This document shows, in pieces, positions 33,933 to 47,511 of a DNA stretch of 64,000 bases. Below the pieces are notes generated by a model that was not told where the DNA came from, did no database searches, and saw only the letters and a program-made list of their open reading frames with translations. The DNA lies in contig CM070594.1 of NCBI GenBank assembly GCA_036346395.1, positions 30,165,385 through 30,229,384 on the forward strand, given 5' to 3'. The position numbers were made by a program, and so were the translations under genes. How positions within the stretch are numbered: the first letter of the stretch is position 1; each line of letters opens with the position of its first letter. Source of the stretch: Hsuehochloa calcarea. Taxonomy: Eukaryota > Streptophyta > Magnoliopsida > Poales > Poaceae.

Positions 33933-36900
33933 ATGCCGAGGGGCAGAGGACGTGGTCGTGGTGGCCATGGTCGTGGAGGTCGTGGCAGCGGAGAGGTTCC
34001 GTGGAGCCACCTCTGTGTGATTGAGTCGATGGTGAGGGGTTCTTTGTTGACCCGCCTCGGTTGTGGTCAAAGATGAGACCCCGCTTTGAGAGAGTTGGTG
34101 GGAGAGATCCGTGCTCTTCGTCAGCAGTGCGCCGCAGCCCTATTCTTTGCGGCATCTGTTGTTGCTCTGTCGCACATCCTCCGGTTCTGGCGCGGATGTC
34201 ACCGAGAGTGGATGGGGTTGAGGTTTGATTCGTTTGACGGTCGGGCACACCGGTCGAGCGGCTGGACTGGTTGCGCTACATGGAGAGCGGTTTGGAGCTT
34301 TGGAGATGTCTTCACTTGGAGGTCCGCTTTGTTGCCTTTCAAATGAAAGACAGCAAGCGATATTTGGTGGGGGCGTGTTGTCTTGAGGACCGCCACTCAA
34401 GGGCGATCACTTGGGAGGACTTCGTTGATCGAGTTCAAGGAAGTTCTACCCTATTCTTTGTTGAGAAGATGGAGGTTGCTTTGACGACCTTTGCTCGGGG
34501 AAGAGGTCTATTCTTGAGTATGAGGTGAGTTCAACAACTTGGTTAACCGTCCCTTGATGTGACGATGATCTTCGAAGGCCAAGAGGTTCCGTCGGGGTCT
34601 CAATTCAGTGCCGACATGTGTTGGGAGCTACTCCACTCTGTGACTACTGACTCTGTTGTGGAGCAAGCTAGGGGCATGGAGTTGGAGATGCGACTCACAA
34701 AGGCGACAAGCCTCGGTGGGTGGTTGCTTACGGTGGTGACGGAAGAGGAGCTCTAGTGAGGGAAGTGGGTGCTCATTGACCGCTTTCAAGAAATTCAAGG
34801 AGGGCCGATCTTTCGAGTCTAGCGATCGAGCCGTTCTCTTCTTGGCGCCTCGTCCTTTGCGAGTACTCGGCTCTTCGTCTGTTCGAGCGGGGCATGCTTT
34901 GCTTTAAGTGCGGTGATGGACACCGCGCTTTGTTGAGTGCACTTGGACGAGATTGCCTTGATGTGGCGGCCGGGTCACAAGGAGCGGGTGTGTCGCGAAC
35001 CCGCTAAGCGTGATCAAGTGGGAGCTGTGCCATCTTCTTCTTCTTGATGGATCTGCTCGAGGATCTTTCGGATGATGATCGCTCCTCCGGCGATGCCGTT
35101 TCCTTGACTTGGGCGCCTCGGCGGTACTCTTGGCGGCCGCCACCTTCGCACCGCTTCAGTCAGACGACCGGCTTTACACCGCACCGCCACAAAGATTGTT
35201 GGGGCTCTCGCCGCCCGCCGTCGTCTTCGTTCGCCATGGTGCCACACAGGTGTCGCCATGCCTCTGCGAGAGTCCGCGGTCGTCCCGACGTGGTGACAGT
35301 ACTTTGCTTGTGGATTCGTTTGATGCTTTAGTCCTTTTGATTCGGGGCTACCTTTTCGTTTGTTTTGTCGGCGTTTGCTAGAAGAAGCGAACTTGAGTAT
35401 CGATGGATTTCTCGGTCGGTGTTGGTTAGTTCTCACGGGGTATTATTGCTAGCTCTCTTTGTTTGTCTGGGTGTTCTATTGTCATTGATGGAGAGAAGTT
35501 CACGGCGAATTTGATAGTTATTCAAATGGAGCCGTTCGGCGTTATCTTGGGTATGGATTGGTTGCACTCTTATCGAGCCGTGATATCTTGTTTACGTAGA
35601 GCGGTCTGCGTGCGGACCTCGTGCAGGGAGACTTTGACTTTTCAGGAGTGCGCCTCCGCGCTCTCTTCGATGTTAGTTGGATGTTCCGGGTCGTCGATGC
35701 GATGGCGGACTTCTTTTAGCTCTTGCTTGAAAAGCCGAGTGTGGCCGCAGATTGAGGAGATTCGGTGGTCGATGATTACCGGATGTATTCGGTGAACTTA
35801 GGGTTTGCCACTGCGAGGCGTGGAGTTTCGCATTGATCTTGTTCCGGTACTTTCGTCCCATCTCGATGTCTCCATATCGATTAACACGTCCGTTTCGGGG
35901 CGAGTTGAAGAAGCGATTGGATGAGTTGTTGGCTAAAGGTTTGATCAGGCGTAGTGTATCGCCATGGGGAGCTCCTGTTCTATTCACAGAGAAGAAGGAT
36001 GGGAGTTGGCGCATGTGTATTGATTATCGTGCGCTTAATGCAGTCACAATCAAGAACAAATATCCATTGCCTCGCATTGAGGACTTGTTTGATCGGTTGA
36101 ATGGAGCTCAAGTATTCTCCAAGATTGATCTCGATCGGGGTATAATCAAATCCGTGTGCGTGGCGAGATGTAGAAAAGCGCTTTCTCCACGGTATGGGCA
36201 TTATGAGTATAAAGTTATGTCCTTTGGATTGACTAATGCACCTGCTATTTTTATGGAGACCATGAACAACATGTTACATGAGTATCTAGATGATTTCGTG
36301 GTGGTGTTCATTGATGACATTCTTATCTATTCCAAGACCAATGAGGATCATGAACGTCATTTGAGGCTGGTCTTAGATACCTTGAGAGAGCACAAGTTCT
36401 ATGCCAAGTTGAAGAAGTGTGAGTTACGGATTTGAAGTGGGTTTTACGGGTCACGTGATTAATCCTCGAGGTATTCTTTGTTGATCCTAGCAAGGTCTCT
36501 ACAGTGGTGGATTGGAAGAGGCCGACGAATGTGAAGGAGGTGAGGAGTTTCTTGGGATTGGCTGGTTATTATCGGCGTTTTGTGCAGGATTTCTCTATCA
36601 TTGCCAAACCGATGTCTCGGCTTACTCGAGAAGGTGTGAGATTTGATGGGTGATGAGTGTGGCGATTTACGCATTTTGAAGGACAGGTTGGTGACCTCTC
36701 CTATTCTCACTCTTCCCGAGCAGAAGCGGTTCCTGATCTTTTCGGATCGTCTCGAGTGGGTCTTGGCTGTGTTCTCATGCAAGGCGGTAAGGTAATTGCT
36801 TATCGTCGAGGCGATTAAAGAAGCACGAGTAGAATTATCCCACTCATGATTTGGAGTTGGCTGCGGTTGTTGCTCTCAAGATTTGGAGGCATTATCTATA

Positions 36901-38381
36901 CGGCGAGCCTTGTGATATTTTCACGGATCACAAGAGTCTCAAGTATATCTTCACTCGAAGGATCTGAATTTGAGGCGAGAGGAGATGGTTGGAGTTGATC
37001 AAGGATTATGATCTTACTATTCGGTATCATCGAGCAAGGCCAATGTAGTTCTTGATGCTCTTAGTCGCAAGGCGACTCCGCTACTCTAGATTGCCTCATT
37101 GCTGATTTTGATCGCATGGGTATATCCTATTGTTATCGGGCACGACACATGTTGAGACACGTTGATTCTTGAGTCGGCTATTCGGACCGTGTGCGGAAGC
37201 TGTAGTGACCGGTTATTACGGGAGGTTAGGAAGCGTCTGGATGGAGGTAAAGAGAGTGATTTTAGAATGGATGATTACGGTACTTTGAGGTTTAAAGGTC
37301 GCTTTGCGTGCCACAAAAGCGGAGGTCAAGGATGATATCTTGAGGAGGCACATCGCACTCCATTACTTGTTCATCTGGTGAGACTAAGATGTATCGAGAT
37401 CTCGAAAGCAAATTTTTGGTGGAAAAGAATGAAGGTGGACATTGCTAATTATGTGGCTTCTTGTGGTGTTTGTCGACAAGTGAAAGTGAGCACAAGCGTC
37501 TGCGAGGTTGTTGCGACCTTTGGAGGTACCCAGTGGCCTTGGGATGATATCTCTATGGACTTTGTGGTGGCGTTACCTGCGTTCGCCGCGAGGAAGGATG
37601 CGATTTGGGTAGTGGTGGATCGATTCAGCAAGTCGCACACTTTATTCCTATTCGCATACGACAAATTCATGAGTGATCTAGCTCCTATTTATGTGCGTGA
37701 GATAGTAAGGCGCATAGTGTGCGAAGACCATCGTTTCCGGCGAGGGGCAAGTTTGTCTCAAGTTACGGGAGAGTCTGCGAGTGCATTGGCGGAGTGCGGA
37801 TCGCCACTTTGTTGGGATGCGATTGGAGAGAAGGCAATTTTGGGTCGGACTGGATTGAAGACCGTTGAGCGTGTGGCCATGGTGAGGCGAATCTGTTAGC
37901 GGCTCGAGTAGACGAGAAAAGTTATCTTGATTTGAGGCGTGACTTGGAGTTTGCGGTGGGTGACGGTGCTCTTGAGGTGTCTCCCACTAAAGGCATTGTC
38001 GGTTCGGTACTAAAGGAAAGCTTAGCCGAGTGCGTTGGACCGTTCCGATTATTGCAAGAATTGGAAAGTTAGCCTACCGCTGGACTGCTGAGTCCATGCG
38101 TGGGGTTCATAATGTGTTTCACGTCTCGATCTTGAGGAAGTTTTGAGAGACCCGAGCATAAGATTTCATTAGAGCCGTGACTATTGAGCAAGACCTCACG
38201 GTTGAGTCGCGTCCGTGGCGTACTGGAGAGGTCGGAGGCGAGTCTTTGAGGCACAAGGCGTTGGTATCGTCAAGGTCTTTGTGGGCCTTGTCGATCCGAG
38301 AGAAGCGACTTGGGAGTTGGAGTCTCGCATGCGCGAGCAATACCGAGTTGTTCACGTCAGTGCGTGTTGTTTATTGTTTAA
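33933..38381 (+). pseudogene. gypsy-D Gag-Pol polyprotein, multiply frameshifted
   Basis: ATG 33933 begins the RG-rich MPRGRGRGRG N-terminus. The knuckle (CFKCGDGH) lies near 34900; protease remnant VILGMDWL near 35550. RT is the longest open part, 35833-36435, with the WRMCIDYRALNAV motif, FGLTNAPA and catalytic VFIDDIL; inside it about 20 codons (36140-36180) read out of frame between two compensating shifts. RNase H 36680-37080 and integrase 37380-37790 are fragmentary. The integrase core is cut by a deletion at about 37788. The chromodomain-like end lies at 38200-38360, ending at TAA 38379-38381. As written it encodes no working enzyme. Confidence 0.9.
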
Positions 38382-38437
38382 ATTCGGTTGTGCGGTTTTA
38401 TTTGAGTAGAGCGGCGATTAGAATTGAGTCGAATTCC

Positions 38438-38451
38438 GTTAAGGGGTAGAA
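38438..38451 (+). other. Polypurine tract of gypsy-D
   Basis: GTTAAGGGGTAGAA adjacent to the 3' LTR at 38452. Confidence 0.85.
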
Positions 38452-40082
38452 TGTAATACCACGAAAATATTATTAATTTTAATATTCGCGTCTTATTGTT
38501 GGAGGTAATTAATTTAATGGTATTAGTAAATAATTAATTAAGATCGTCTTAAGGGCTTTTGAGTAGTTAAATAAAAGATTTTGTGGAAAATAGAATATCT
38601 CGATTTTTTATGGGCTATAAATAGTTTGTGGGTTTTAGAAAACCCTAGCCACTTTTTCCCAGTACGCCGCTAATCGTTTTGTTTCCCATGCTAATTTTTC
38701 TTGACATTGGAAATGCTGGCTAATTGTCTTATGCATACTGTCTTTGAAGCCTCTTCGCCGTCTGTTGCCTTTTCGGCCGAGTCCTGCGGCGTGCGTCTTC
38801 GCGCTGCTGTATTGTTCTTCTTCTGCGCGTGGAAGCCCGGTAAGTTCTGCGCATCTTTGTTGCCGAGGCTGCGATGTTGTACTGCTTGTCGCCGCATTTA
38901 CTCCAGTAGAAGCATCGATAGCGCCGATCTTTGCTCTTTACCGGTAGGCGCTGCCGTGAGCTCCGCCCATTCTTCTTTGTTCTTCGCGTGGGCGGACCAA
39001 GCTGCGCTGTTTTTTCCTTTTTCTTTGGCGCGTCTTATTTCTTGGCCAAGCTTCTGCGAGTGCTGCGACGCCGCGGTGCACCGTGAAGCCTCGTCACAGC
39101 GTGGAGATCGGTCTGCACAAGTTTGGCCGACAATTTGATTAGGAGAAGCGTCGTACTTGTTGCCATCTTGAGTCAAATTGTGCGTCGCAACTAGTAAAAC
39201 AAGTGCATGGTGAAAATGATCAATGATCGATCCTTTGTTTTCTTTATCTTCTATTACCATTATTGTTGTGCTTTTATTTGGTTTAATTGCAAACAATGAA
39301 TTGGTATGTTTATATCTTTGTTGATGAGCATGATGAAAGTTGGATATGATGTTTATGATGGAATTTGCATGTTTGCATTCATAAGCATCTTTGCATAAGA
39401 AGGTGATCATGATTGATCACAACTCCGCGGGAGTGGAGGAGGTCCCGATCCTTATGGAGGAGCGGGCTTGAGTGAATGTTGTCGCGAGCATTCCTCACGC
39501 TATCTGATATCTGTGAAAGAAGTGCATGTGGACATATAGAATAGAGTTGCATTGGTATTTGAGATTGATGAATGAGAATGTTAATAGAAGTGCATATGAT
39601 GATAATGAAGTTATTGAATCTTTGTTGGTATATTATTGTTAGATTGTATATGATGTGTTTCTTTGAGTCGTGGACTCACCCTTGCTCTATTGTTGTTTTA
39701 GGTGATCTTGAGGATGTCGTAATTGAGGCGAGTAGAGCACATGGACATCACATGATCATTCGCCATGATAATCATTTATTCAATATTGGTTTGCACATGG
39801 ACATGTTAGTTATTGAATAAAGTTTAGGACATCATTTGGACTAGACTATTTGCTTTGTTAATTTGGATTCATTGGTTGATGCTACTTTGGATTATTTACC
39901 TGGTTATAATTCCCATTGCTTATTTATCACCACTTGATCCATAATTATGCATTGCTCTTTTGTGGTCCATGGATATGATTATTGATGATTTCTTGATGTA
40001 ATTTTATAGTGTGTCAATAATTCTTAGTAGCTGAGGGTAGCTTAGTGGCATTCCAGGCTCAGTGTTGGGCTGGGGTGTTACA
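38452..40082 (+). repeat. 3' LTR of gypsy-D
   Basis: 1631 bp, starting TGTAATACC and ending GGGTGTTACA. Hairpin cluster at 39403-39495, with one stem base changed (CTCCGC) and one lost in the last stem. Differences from the 5' LTR include GCTG to CTTTG at 39619-39624 and at 39659-39665. Confidence 0.95.
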
Positions 40083-40229
40083 GTTGTGACAACCATCAAG
40101 CATTGAGAACCTAAATATCTTAAAATTTTAGTTGCATCATCTTCATCAGTAGGAATAAACATTAACATCGTGCAAATTACTCAATATTTTTTCAAACTGA
40201 GCAAAAAGATCATCAATAGCTTTACCAGG
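40083..40229 (-). pseudogene. copia-B gag, short piece between two gypsy insertions
   Basis: 147 bp left between gypsy-D and gypsy-E. The minus strand reads a Gag segment containing FAQFEKILSNLHDVN, homologous to the FHKILSNLQAVGL segment of copia-A Gag (19806-19850). It joins in frame with 49862 on one side and, after a shift, with 32015 on the other. Confidence 0.85.
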
Positions 40230-42537
40230 TGTAACACCCCAGCCCAACACTGAGCCTAGAATGCCACCTCACTACTCTTCCAACTAATAAATATTGACAC
40301 ACTATATAATTACAGCAAGACAACAATGATAATCATATCAATGGATCACAAAAGAACATGCATAATTATGGATCAAACGACAATAAATAATCAATGGGAA
40401 TTATAACCAGGTAAATAATCCAAAGTAGCATCAACCAAAGAATCTAAATTAATAAAGCAAATAGTCTAGTCCAAATGATGTCCTAAAATTTATTCAACCT
40501 CTAACATGTCCAAGTGTAAACCAATATTGAATGAAAATATTATCATGGCGAATGATCATGTGATGTCCATGTGCTCTACTCGCTCTCAATTACGGCATCC
40601 TCGAAGATCACCTAAAGACAACAATAGAGCAAGGGTGAGTCCACGACTCAGCAAACACATCCATAAACAACGAACAATAATACATCAACAGCATTCAATA
40701 ACTTCATTATCATCACAGGCACTTTCATTAATATTCTCAGTCATTAATCTCATTTATGAATGCAACTCTATTCTACATGTCCACATGCACTTCTTTCGCG
40801 TATACCGGTATAGCGTGAGTGAATGCTCGCGACAACATTCACTCTCAAGCCCGTTCCTCCATAAGGATCGGGGACCTCCTCCACTCCCGTGGAGTTGTGA
40901 TCAATCATGATCACCTTCTCTTATGCAAAGATGCTTATGAATGCAAACATGCAAACTCCATCATAAACATCATATCCACTTTCCATCATGCTTGTCAACA
41001 AAGATATAAACATACCAATTCATTGTTTGCAATTAAATAAAATAAAAGCACAACAATAATGGTAATAGAAGATAAAGAAAACGATGATCGATCATTGATC
41101 GTCGTCTACCATGCACTTGCCTTTACTAGCGGCGCCTTGCGATTTGGCTAGAAGGCGGCAACAAACACGACGCCTCTCCTACATTAAATACACACATTTC
41201 AATACAATCTACAGCATCATAAGAACAACAATCAAGATACATCGCTCCTACCGTCCCCAAATATACCACATTACGCGGTACCGACTAGTTACCTATAGCT
41301 GACCGGTTACTAAAAAGCGTAACTTTTGACTCGAAAGTCCGATCACCACAAACCACCCCATTCTGGATTCTTTATAAAATTATCCACCTTTTCTTAGATT
41401 ACGAAGACTTCTAAATAAATCATCTAACCCTCCGTATTTAGCCCAGAAAACCGATCTGTCCGCTTGAACAGCAGACTTAATAAATTCATAACTTTTGATT
41501 TACTCAGCAAAATACGCGTTCTCAGATCCTACAGAACCATTGGACAATTATCTACAACTTTCATGTAGATCAAAAACTCTAATTAGGCTATTTACTATTT
41601 TTAGTTTACAGTCTACCAAAACAGCGCGAAAGGCGACAACCCTAAAAACAGCGGTCTTCGAACATCATAACTCGAATTATACTTGTCCGATTGACATGAT
41701 TAAATATGCTATAGAAAGATATCGAAATTATCTACAATTAACTAGTAGATGGTATTTCCAAGATTCGCCCTTAAGATACCCGAATAAATCGTACAACAAA
41801 ACAGCGGCTAAGCAGATCTATTAATCAGCTTCTCTAATTAATCTTGATTATAATCTTCTAATTACTGCATGCAAATCACAATAATTAATCAACTACCAAT
41901 GCAGCACTAATCGTTGATTGATAGCACTAACAACCGCAAGAGAACAAATCAACAAGACGATGATGGCGGCGGCGATACCACAGCGAGATCGGTGACCACG
42001 CAGATCAAAGATGCGATCTGATTAGGCGTTCGGCTCGGCGGCTCGGAGAAAACAGCGGCGAAGGCTTGTAGTGGCGGCGCTTACACAACCGCCTTGATAG
42101 GGGACGGCGCTTCTGGCGGCGAGCGATGTGGCGCCACAGACCTCCACGGGTCCTTAGCGCGCGGCCTTGACGGCAGCCACCAGCCGAGGCTCGGCGGTAG
42201 CAGTGTGGGCGGCTTCTGCGGCGGCCGCAGCGCGCGCCTGTAGTACGCTTCCACGCAGCGGCAACAGCGGCCAATGCTGAAACGGCGCTGGCGGCCGATT
42301 TTCGAGAATGAAAAAAGCGGCGGTGGCAGGAAAAAGAGACTAGGGTTTTCTAAAATAACCACAAACCTATTTATAGCTCATAAAAAATTCGAAAATACTA
42401 TTTTTCATGAATTCCTTTTATTTAATTACACCCAGGCCCTTAAGAGGTTAATAATTAATTAATTATTGTTACTCTTTAATTAATTCCGCTCCGACCCTTA
42501 GGGCGCGATTAATACTAATTTTATTTTGAGTATTACA
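40230..42537 (-). repeat. 3' LTR of gypsy-E
   Basis: 2308 bp. The minus strand starts TGTAATACTC, ends GGGGTGTTACA. TATA box 42367-42375 (minus), hairpin cluster 40817-40914. About 28 bp shorter than the 5' LTR because of many 1-3 base losses in CG/CHG contexts. Confidence 0.95.
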
Positions 42538-42553
42538 TTCTACCCCCTTAGCG
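42538..42553 (-). other. Polypurine tract of gypsy-E
   Basis: The minus strand reads CGCTAAGGGGGTAGAA, adjacent to the 3' LTR. Confidence 0.85.
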
Positions 42554-42606
42554 AATTCGACCCGAATTCTACTGCGTTCTACTCAAAGAAAAAGCGCACG
42601 GTGAAA

Positions 42607-45600
42607 TTAAACAACAAAACAACACATACCCGATGTGAACAACTCGGGTATTGCTCGCGCATCTGAGACTCCAACTCCCAAGTCGCCTCTCTCTCGGTGA
42701 TCGTCCCACGGCACCTTGGCGTATACCAGCGTCTTGTGCCTCGGCCTCGCTCAGACCTCTCTCGAATCTGCGGGGACGCGACTCAAGCTGTGAGGTCTTG
42801 CTCAATAGTCGTGGCTCTAATGAAATCTTATGCCTGGATCTCTCAAAACTTCCTCGGCATCGAGGCGTGAAACACATTATGAACTCCACGCATGGACTCG
42901 AGGCGAGTCGAGGCGATAGGCTAATTCCCAATTCTTGCAATAATCGGGAGCGGTCCAGCGTACCTCGGGCTAAGCTTTCCTTTGGTGCCGGCCGAACAAT
43001 ACCTTTAGTGGGAGACACTCTCAAGAGCACTGGTCACCCACCACAAACTCAAGTCACGTCTCCTCAAATCGGCATAACTTTTACATCTACTCGGAGTGCT
43101 ATGATTACGCCTCACCATGGCCACCGCTCAACGGTCTTGAATCGGTCAGGACCCAAAGCGCCTTCTCTCCAGCGCATCCCAACAAGCGGCGATCCGCACT
43201 TCCGCCCATAGAGAACCTCAAATGGCGCGGCTCTAATCTTGGAATGGTAGCTATTATTATAAGCAAACTCTGCAAGTGGCAGCTGGTCCTCCCAACTACC
43301 CTTCAAGACAAAACACAAGATCGCAACATGTCCTCCAAAGTCTAAATAATGCGCTCTGATTGCCCATCTGCATGCATGGGTGAAGCAGCTTACTCGGCGG
43401 AGTGTGTGCCCAATGCACTCTGCAGACTCTCCCGAACTTGGAGACAAACTTGGCGTCCTGTCGAAAATGATGGTCTTTGGCACACCATGCGGTCTTACTA
43501 TCTCACGCACATAAATCGGAGCTAGATCACTCATTTGAATTTGTTGTGCGAATAGGAATGAAGTCTGCAGACTTCTTGAATCGATCCACCACTACCCAAA
43601 TCGCATCCTTCCTCGCGGCGAGCAGTAACGCCACCACAAAGTCCATAGAGATATCATCCCAAGGCCACTGGGTACCTCCAAAGGCTGCAACAACCTGCGG
43701 GGCGCTTGTGCTCGGCTTTCACTTGGCGACACACACCACAAGAAGCCACATAGTTAGCAATATCCACCTTCATCCTTTTCCACCAAAAATTACATTTGGA
43801 TCTCGATACATCTTAGTCTCACCAGGATGAATAGTGTGCAGATGCGATGTGCCTCCCTCAAAATATCATCCTTGACCTCCGCCTTTGCGGCACGCAAAAA
43901 CGCCCTTTAAACCTCAAAGTACGAGAATCGTCCATACTAAAATCACACTCTTTACCTTCATCCAGGGCCTTCCTAACCTCCTGTAATAGCGGTCACTCTG
44001 TTGTGCTTCCCTTTGCGATGCAGAATAGTGACTCAAGAATCAAGCGAGTCTCAACATGTGTTGTGCCCGCATAACAATAAGATATACCCATGCGATCAAA
44101 ATCAGCAATAAGGCAATCTAGAGTAGCGAGAGTCGCCTTGCGACTAAGAGCATCGACAACTACATTGGCCTTGCACGGATGATCTTGAATAGTAATATCA
44201 TAATCCTTGATCAATTCCAACCACCTCCTTTGCCTCAAATTCAGATCATACGAGTGAAGATATACTTGAGACTCTTATGATCTGTGAAAATATCACAAGG
44301 CTCGCCAGATAGATAATGCCTCCAAATCTTGAGAGCAAAAACAACCGACCAACTCCAAATCATGAGTGGGATAATTACGCTCGTGCTTCTTTAAGCGCCT
44401 CGGCGCATAAGCAATTACCTTACCGTCTTGCATAAGAACACGGCCAAGACCCACTCGAGGCGATCTGAAAAGGCGTGAACCGCTTTCTGGCTCGGGAAGA
44501 GTGAGAATAGGAGAGGTCACCAACTTTGTCCTTCAAAATCACGCTAACGCTCACACTCATCGATCCACTGGAATCTCACACCTTTACGAGTAAGGTGAGA
44601 CATCGGCTTGGCAATGATAGAGAAATCTCACAAAACGCCGATAATATCCGGTAATCCCAAGAAACTCCTCACCTCCTTCACATTAGTCGGCCTCTTCCAA
44701 TCCACCATTGTAGAGACCTTACTAGGATCAACGACAATACCACGAGGGTTAATCACATGACCAGAAAACCCACTACGAAATCCGAACTCGCACTTCTTCC
44801 ACTTAGCATAGAACTTGTGCTCTCAAAGTATCTAAAACCGACCTCAAATGGCGCTCATGATCCTCATTGGTCTTGGAATAGATAAGAATATCATCAATGA
44901 ACACCACCACGAAGTCATCTAGATACTCGTGCAACATGTTGTTCATGGTTTCCATAAAAATGGCAGTGCATTAGTCAATCCAAAAGACATAACTTTATAC
45001 TCATAATGCCCATACACGGTGGAGAAAGCGGTCTTCTCAACATCCTGCTCACTTTGCAGTTTGATTATATCCCGATTGGAGATCAATCTTGGAGAACACT
45101 TGAGCTCCATTCAACCGATCAAACAAGTCCTCAATGCGGGCAATGGATATTTATTCTTGATTGTGACCGCATTAAGCGCCACGATAATCAATACACATCG
45201 CCAACTCCCATCCTTCTTCTCGTGTGAGCGAGCAGGAGCTCCCCATGGCGATACACTGCGCGTGATCAAACCTTTAGCCAACAACTCATCCAGCGCTTCT
45301 TCAACTCGTCACGAAGCGGACGTGCTAATCGATATGGAACATCGAGATGGGGCGAGTACGGAACAAGATCAATGCGAAACTCCACGTCTCGCACGGTGGC
45401 AATCCGGAAGCTCGGTGGGAACACATCCGGTAATCACGACCACCGAATCTCCTCAATCTGCGAAGCCACGCTCGGTTTCGGCAAGAGCTAAAAGAAGTCC
45501 ACATCGCGACGACAGGAGCGATCCGGTAATCTCGAAAGAGCGCGGGCGCCTCTGAAAAGTCAAAGTCTCCCAGGGCGAGGTGCGCACGGTATTCTCTGAA

Positions 45601-47265
45601 AGGATATCACGGCTCGATAAGAGTGCAACCAATCCATACCCAAGATAACGTCGAGCGGCTCCATTTGAATAACTATCAAATTCGCGTGAACTTCTCCCCA
45701 TCAATAATAATAGAGCACCGGGACAAGCGGTAGAACTAGCAATAATACCCCGGAGAACTAACCAACACCGATCGAGAAATCCATCGCATACTCAAGTTCG
45801 CTCTCTAGCAAGCGCCGAAGAAGCAAGCGAAAAGGTAGCCCCGAATCAAAAGGACTAAAGCATCAAGCGAATCCACAAGCAAAGTACTGTCACCACGTCG
45901 GGGCGACCGCGGACTCTGCGATAGGCATGGCGTACACTCGGTGGCGCCATGGCGAAAGAAGACGACGGCGGGCGGCGAGAGCCCCAATCTAATCGTGGCG
46001 GTGCGAGTAATGCGGTCGTGCGGCTGAAGCGGTGCGGAGGTGGCGGTTGCCGATAGTACCACGGGGCGCCTAAGTGAAGGAAATGGCATCGGCGGAGGGC
46101 GATCATCATCCGAAAGATCCTCGGCGGGACCCATGAAGAAGAAGATGGCACAGGCTCCCACTTGATCACGCTAAGCGGGGTTACGGCGACACACCGCTCC
46201 TTGTGACCCGGCGGCCACAGCGGCAATCACCGTCCAAGTGCACTCAGCGGCGCAGTGTCCATCACCGCACTTAAAGCAAAGCATGCCACCTTACAGGGCG
46301 GGACAGACGAAGAGCCGGAGTACTGCAAAAGGACGAGGCGCCAAGAAGAGAGCGGCCTCGATTGCTTAGACCTAAAAGATGCGGTCCTCCTTGAATTTCT
46401 TGAAAGGTGTCGAGCAGACCCACTTCCCTCACTAGAGCTCCTCTTGGTCACCACCGAAGCAACGATCCACCAGAGGCTTGCGCCTTTGTGTCTGCATCTC
46501 CAACTCCATGCCCCTAGCTTGCTCCACAACAGCTGTAGTCACGGAGTGGAGTAGCCCCCAACACATGTCGGTACTCAGAATTGAGACCCCGACGGAACCT
46601 CTTGGCCTTCTGAAGATCATCGTTCGCTACTGAAGGGACAAAGCGAACCAAGTTGTTGAACTCAGCCTCATACTCAGCAATAGACCTCTTCCCCTGAGCA
46701 AAGGTCGTCAAGGCAACCTCCATCTTCTCAACAAAAGAGTAGGGTAGAACTTCCCTTGAACGATCAACAAAGTCCTCCCAAGTGACTGGACCTTGAGCGG
46801 CGGTCCTCGAAGACAACACGCCCTCCCACCAAATATCTGCTTGCCCTTTCAGCTGAAAGGCTACAAAACGGACCCTCTGAGGTGAAGACATCTCCAAAGC
46901 TCCAAACTGCCTCTCCATGTAACGCAACCAGTCCGCTGCTTGGACCGGTGTGCCCAGTCAAGCGAATCAAACCTCAACCCCATCCACTCTCGAGTGACAT
47001 CCGCGCCTCGAGAACGGTGGATGTGCGGCAGAGCAACAACGATGCCGCAGAAGAGGCTGCCGGCGCTGTTGACGAAGAGCACGGATCTCTCCACCAACTC
47101 TCTCGAAGAAGCGGCGTCTCATCTGGACCCCAGCCGGAGGCGGGTCAACAAGAACCCCTCGGCTCATCGACTCATACTCTCAGGAGGTGGCTCCACGGAA
47201 CCTCGCCCGCGGCCACGACCTCCACGACCGCGGCCAACACGACCACGTCCTCTACCCCTCGGCAT
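42607..47265 (-). pseudogene. gypsy-E Gag-Pol polyprotein, multiply frameshifted
   Basis: Minus-strand ATG at 47263-47265 (MPRGRG start). Gag capsid is well kept at 46514-46927 (RFVAFQLKGQADIWWEGVL to EYRHVLGATPL). The knuckle CFKCGDGH lies near 46265. Protease remnant near 45650-45700; RT with FIDDIL near 44890; RNase H 44200-44510 (one 82-codon stretch with DALSRKA near 44150); integrase 43112-43800 (FAYNNSYHSKIRAAPFEVLYG); C-terminal integrase and chromodomain-like end 42607-43030, ending at TAA 42607-42609. Disruption is light in gag and heavy from protease onward. Confidence 0.9.
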
Positions 47266-47511
47266 AGCTATCAACCACAATCAACAATACACAATGAGCT
47301 CAAAGATCAAAATAAACTCCTTCATCAATAAACAACATAACGGAAGCGTAAAACGATATTCGTACCTCTCTCTAACCTACTGTGCACTAGTGTGTCAAAT
47401 TTTAGGTTAGTTAACCATTAGCAAATTTTAGTTGTTTTACTAATCTAAAACAAATTTTAACAATTTTAGTTTGCCTATGTTGTTAATCTATTCACCACGG
47501 ACCTAAAGCCC

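Larger units (their letters stand above)
32016..40082 (+). mobile_element. gypsy-D: complete chromovirus-like LTR element with short LTRs
   Basis: An 8067-bp element with LTRs 32016-33672 and 38452-40082, iMet PBS, PPT and target duplication GTTGT (32011-32015, 40083-40087). The internal region is closely related to gypsy-1. Its LTRs lack about 0.75 kb present in gypsy-1 and gypsy-E. Inserted in copia-B gag on the opposite strand. Frames are broken, and integrase has an internal deletion. Confidence 0.95.
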
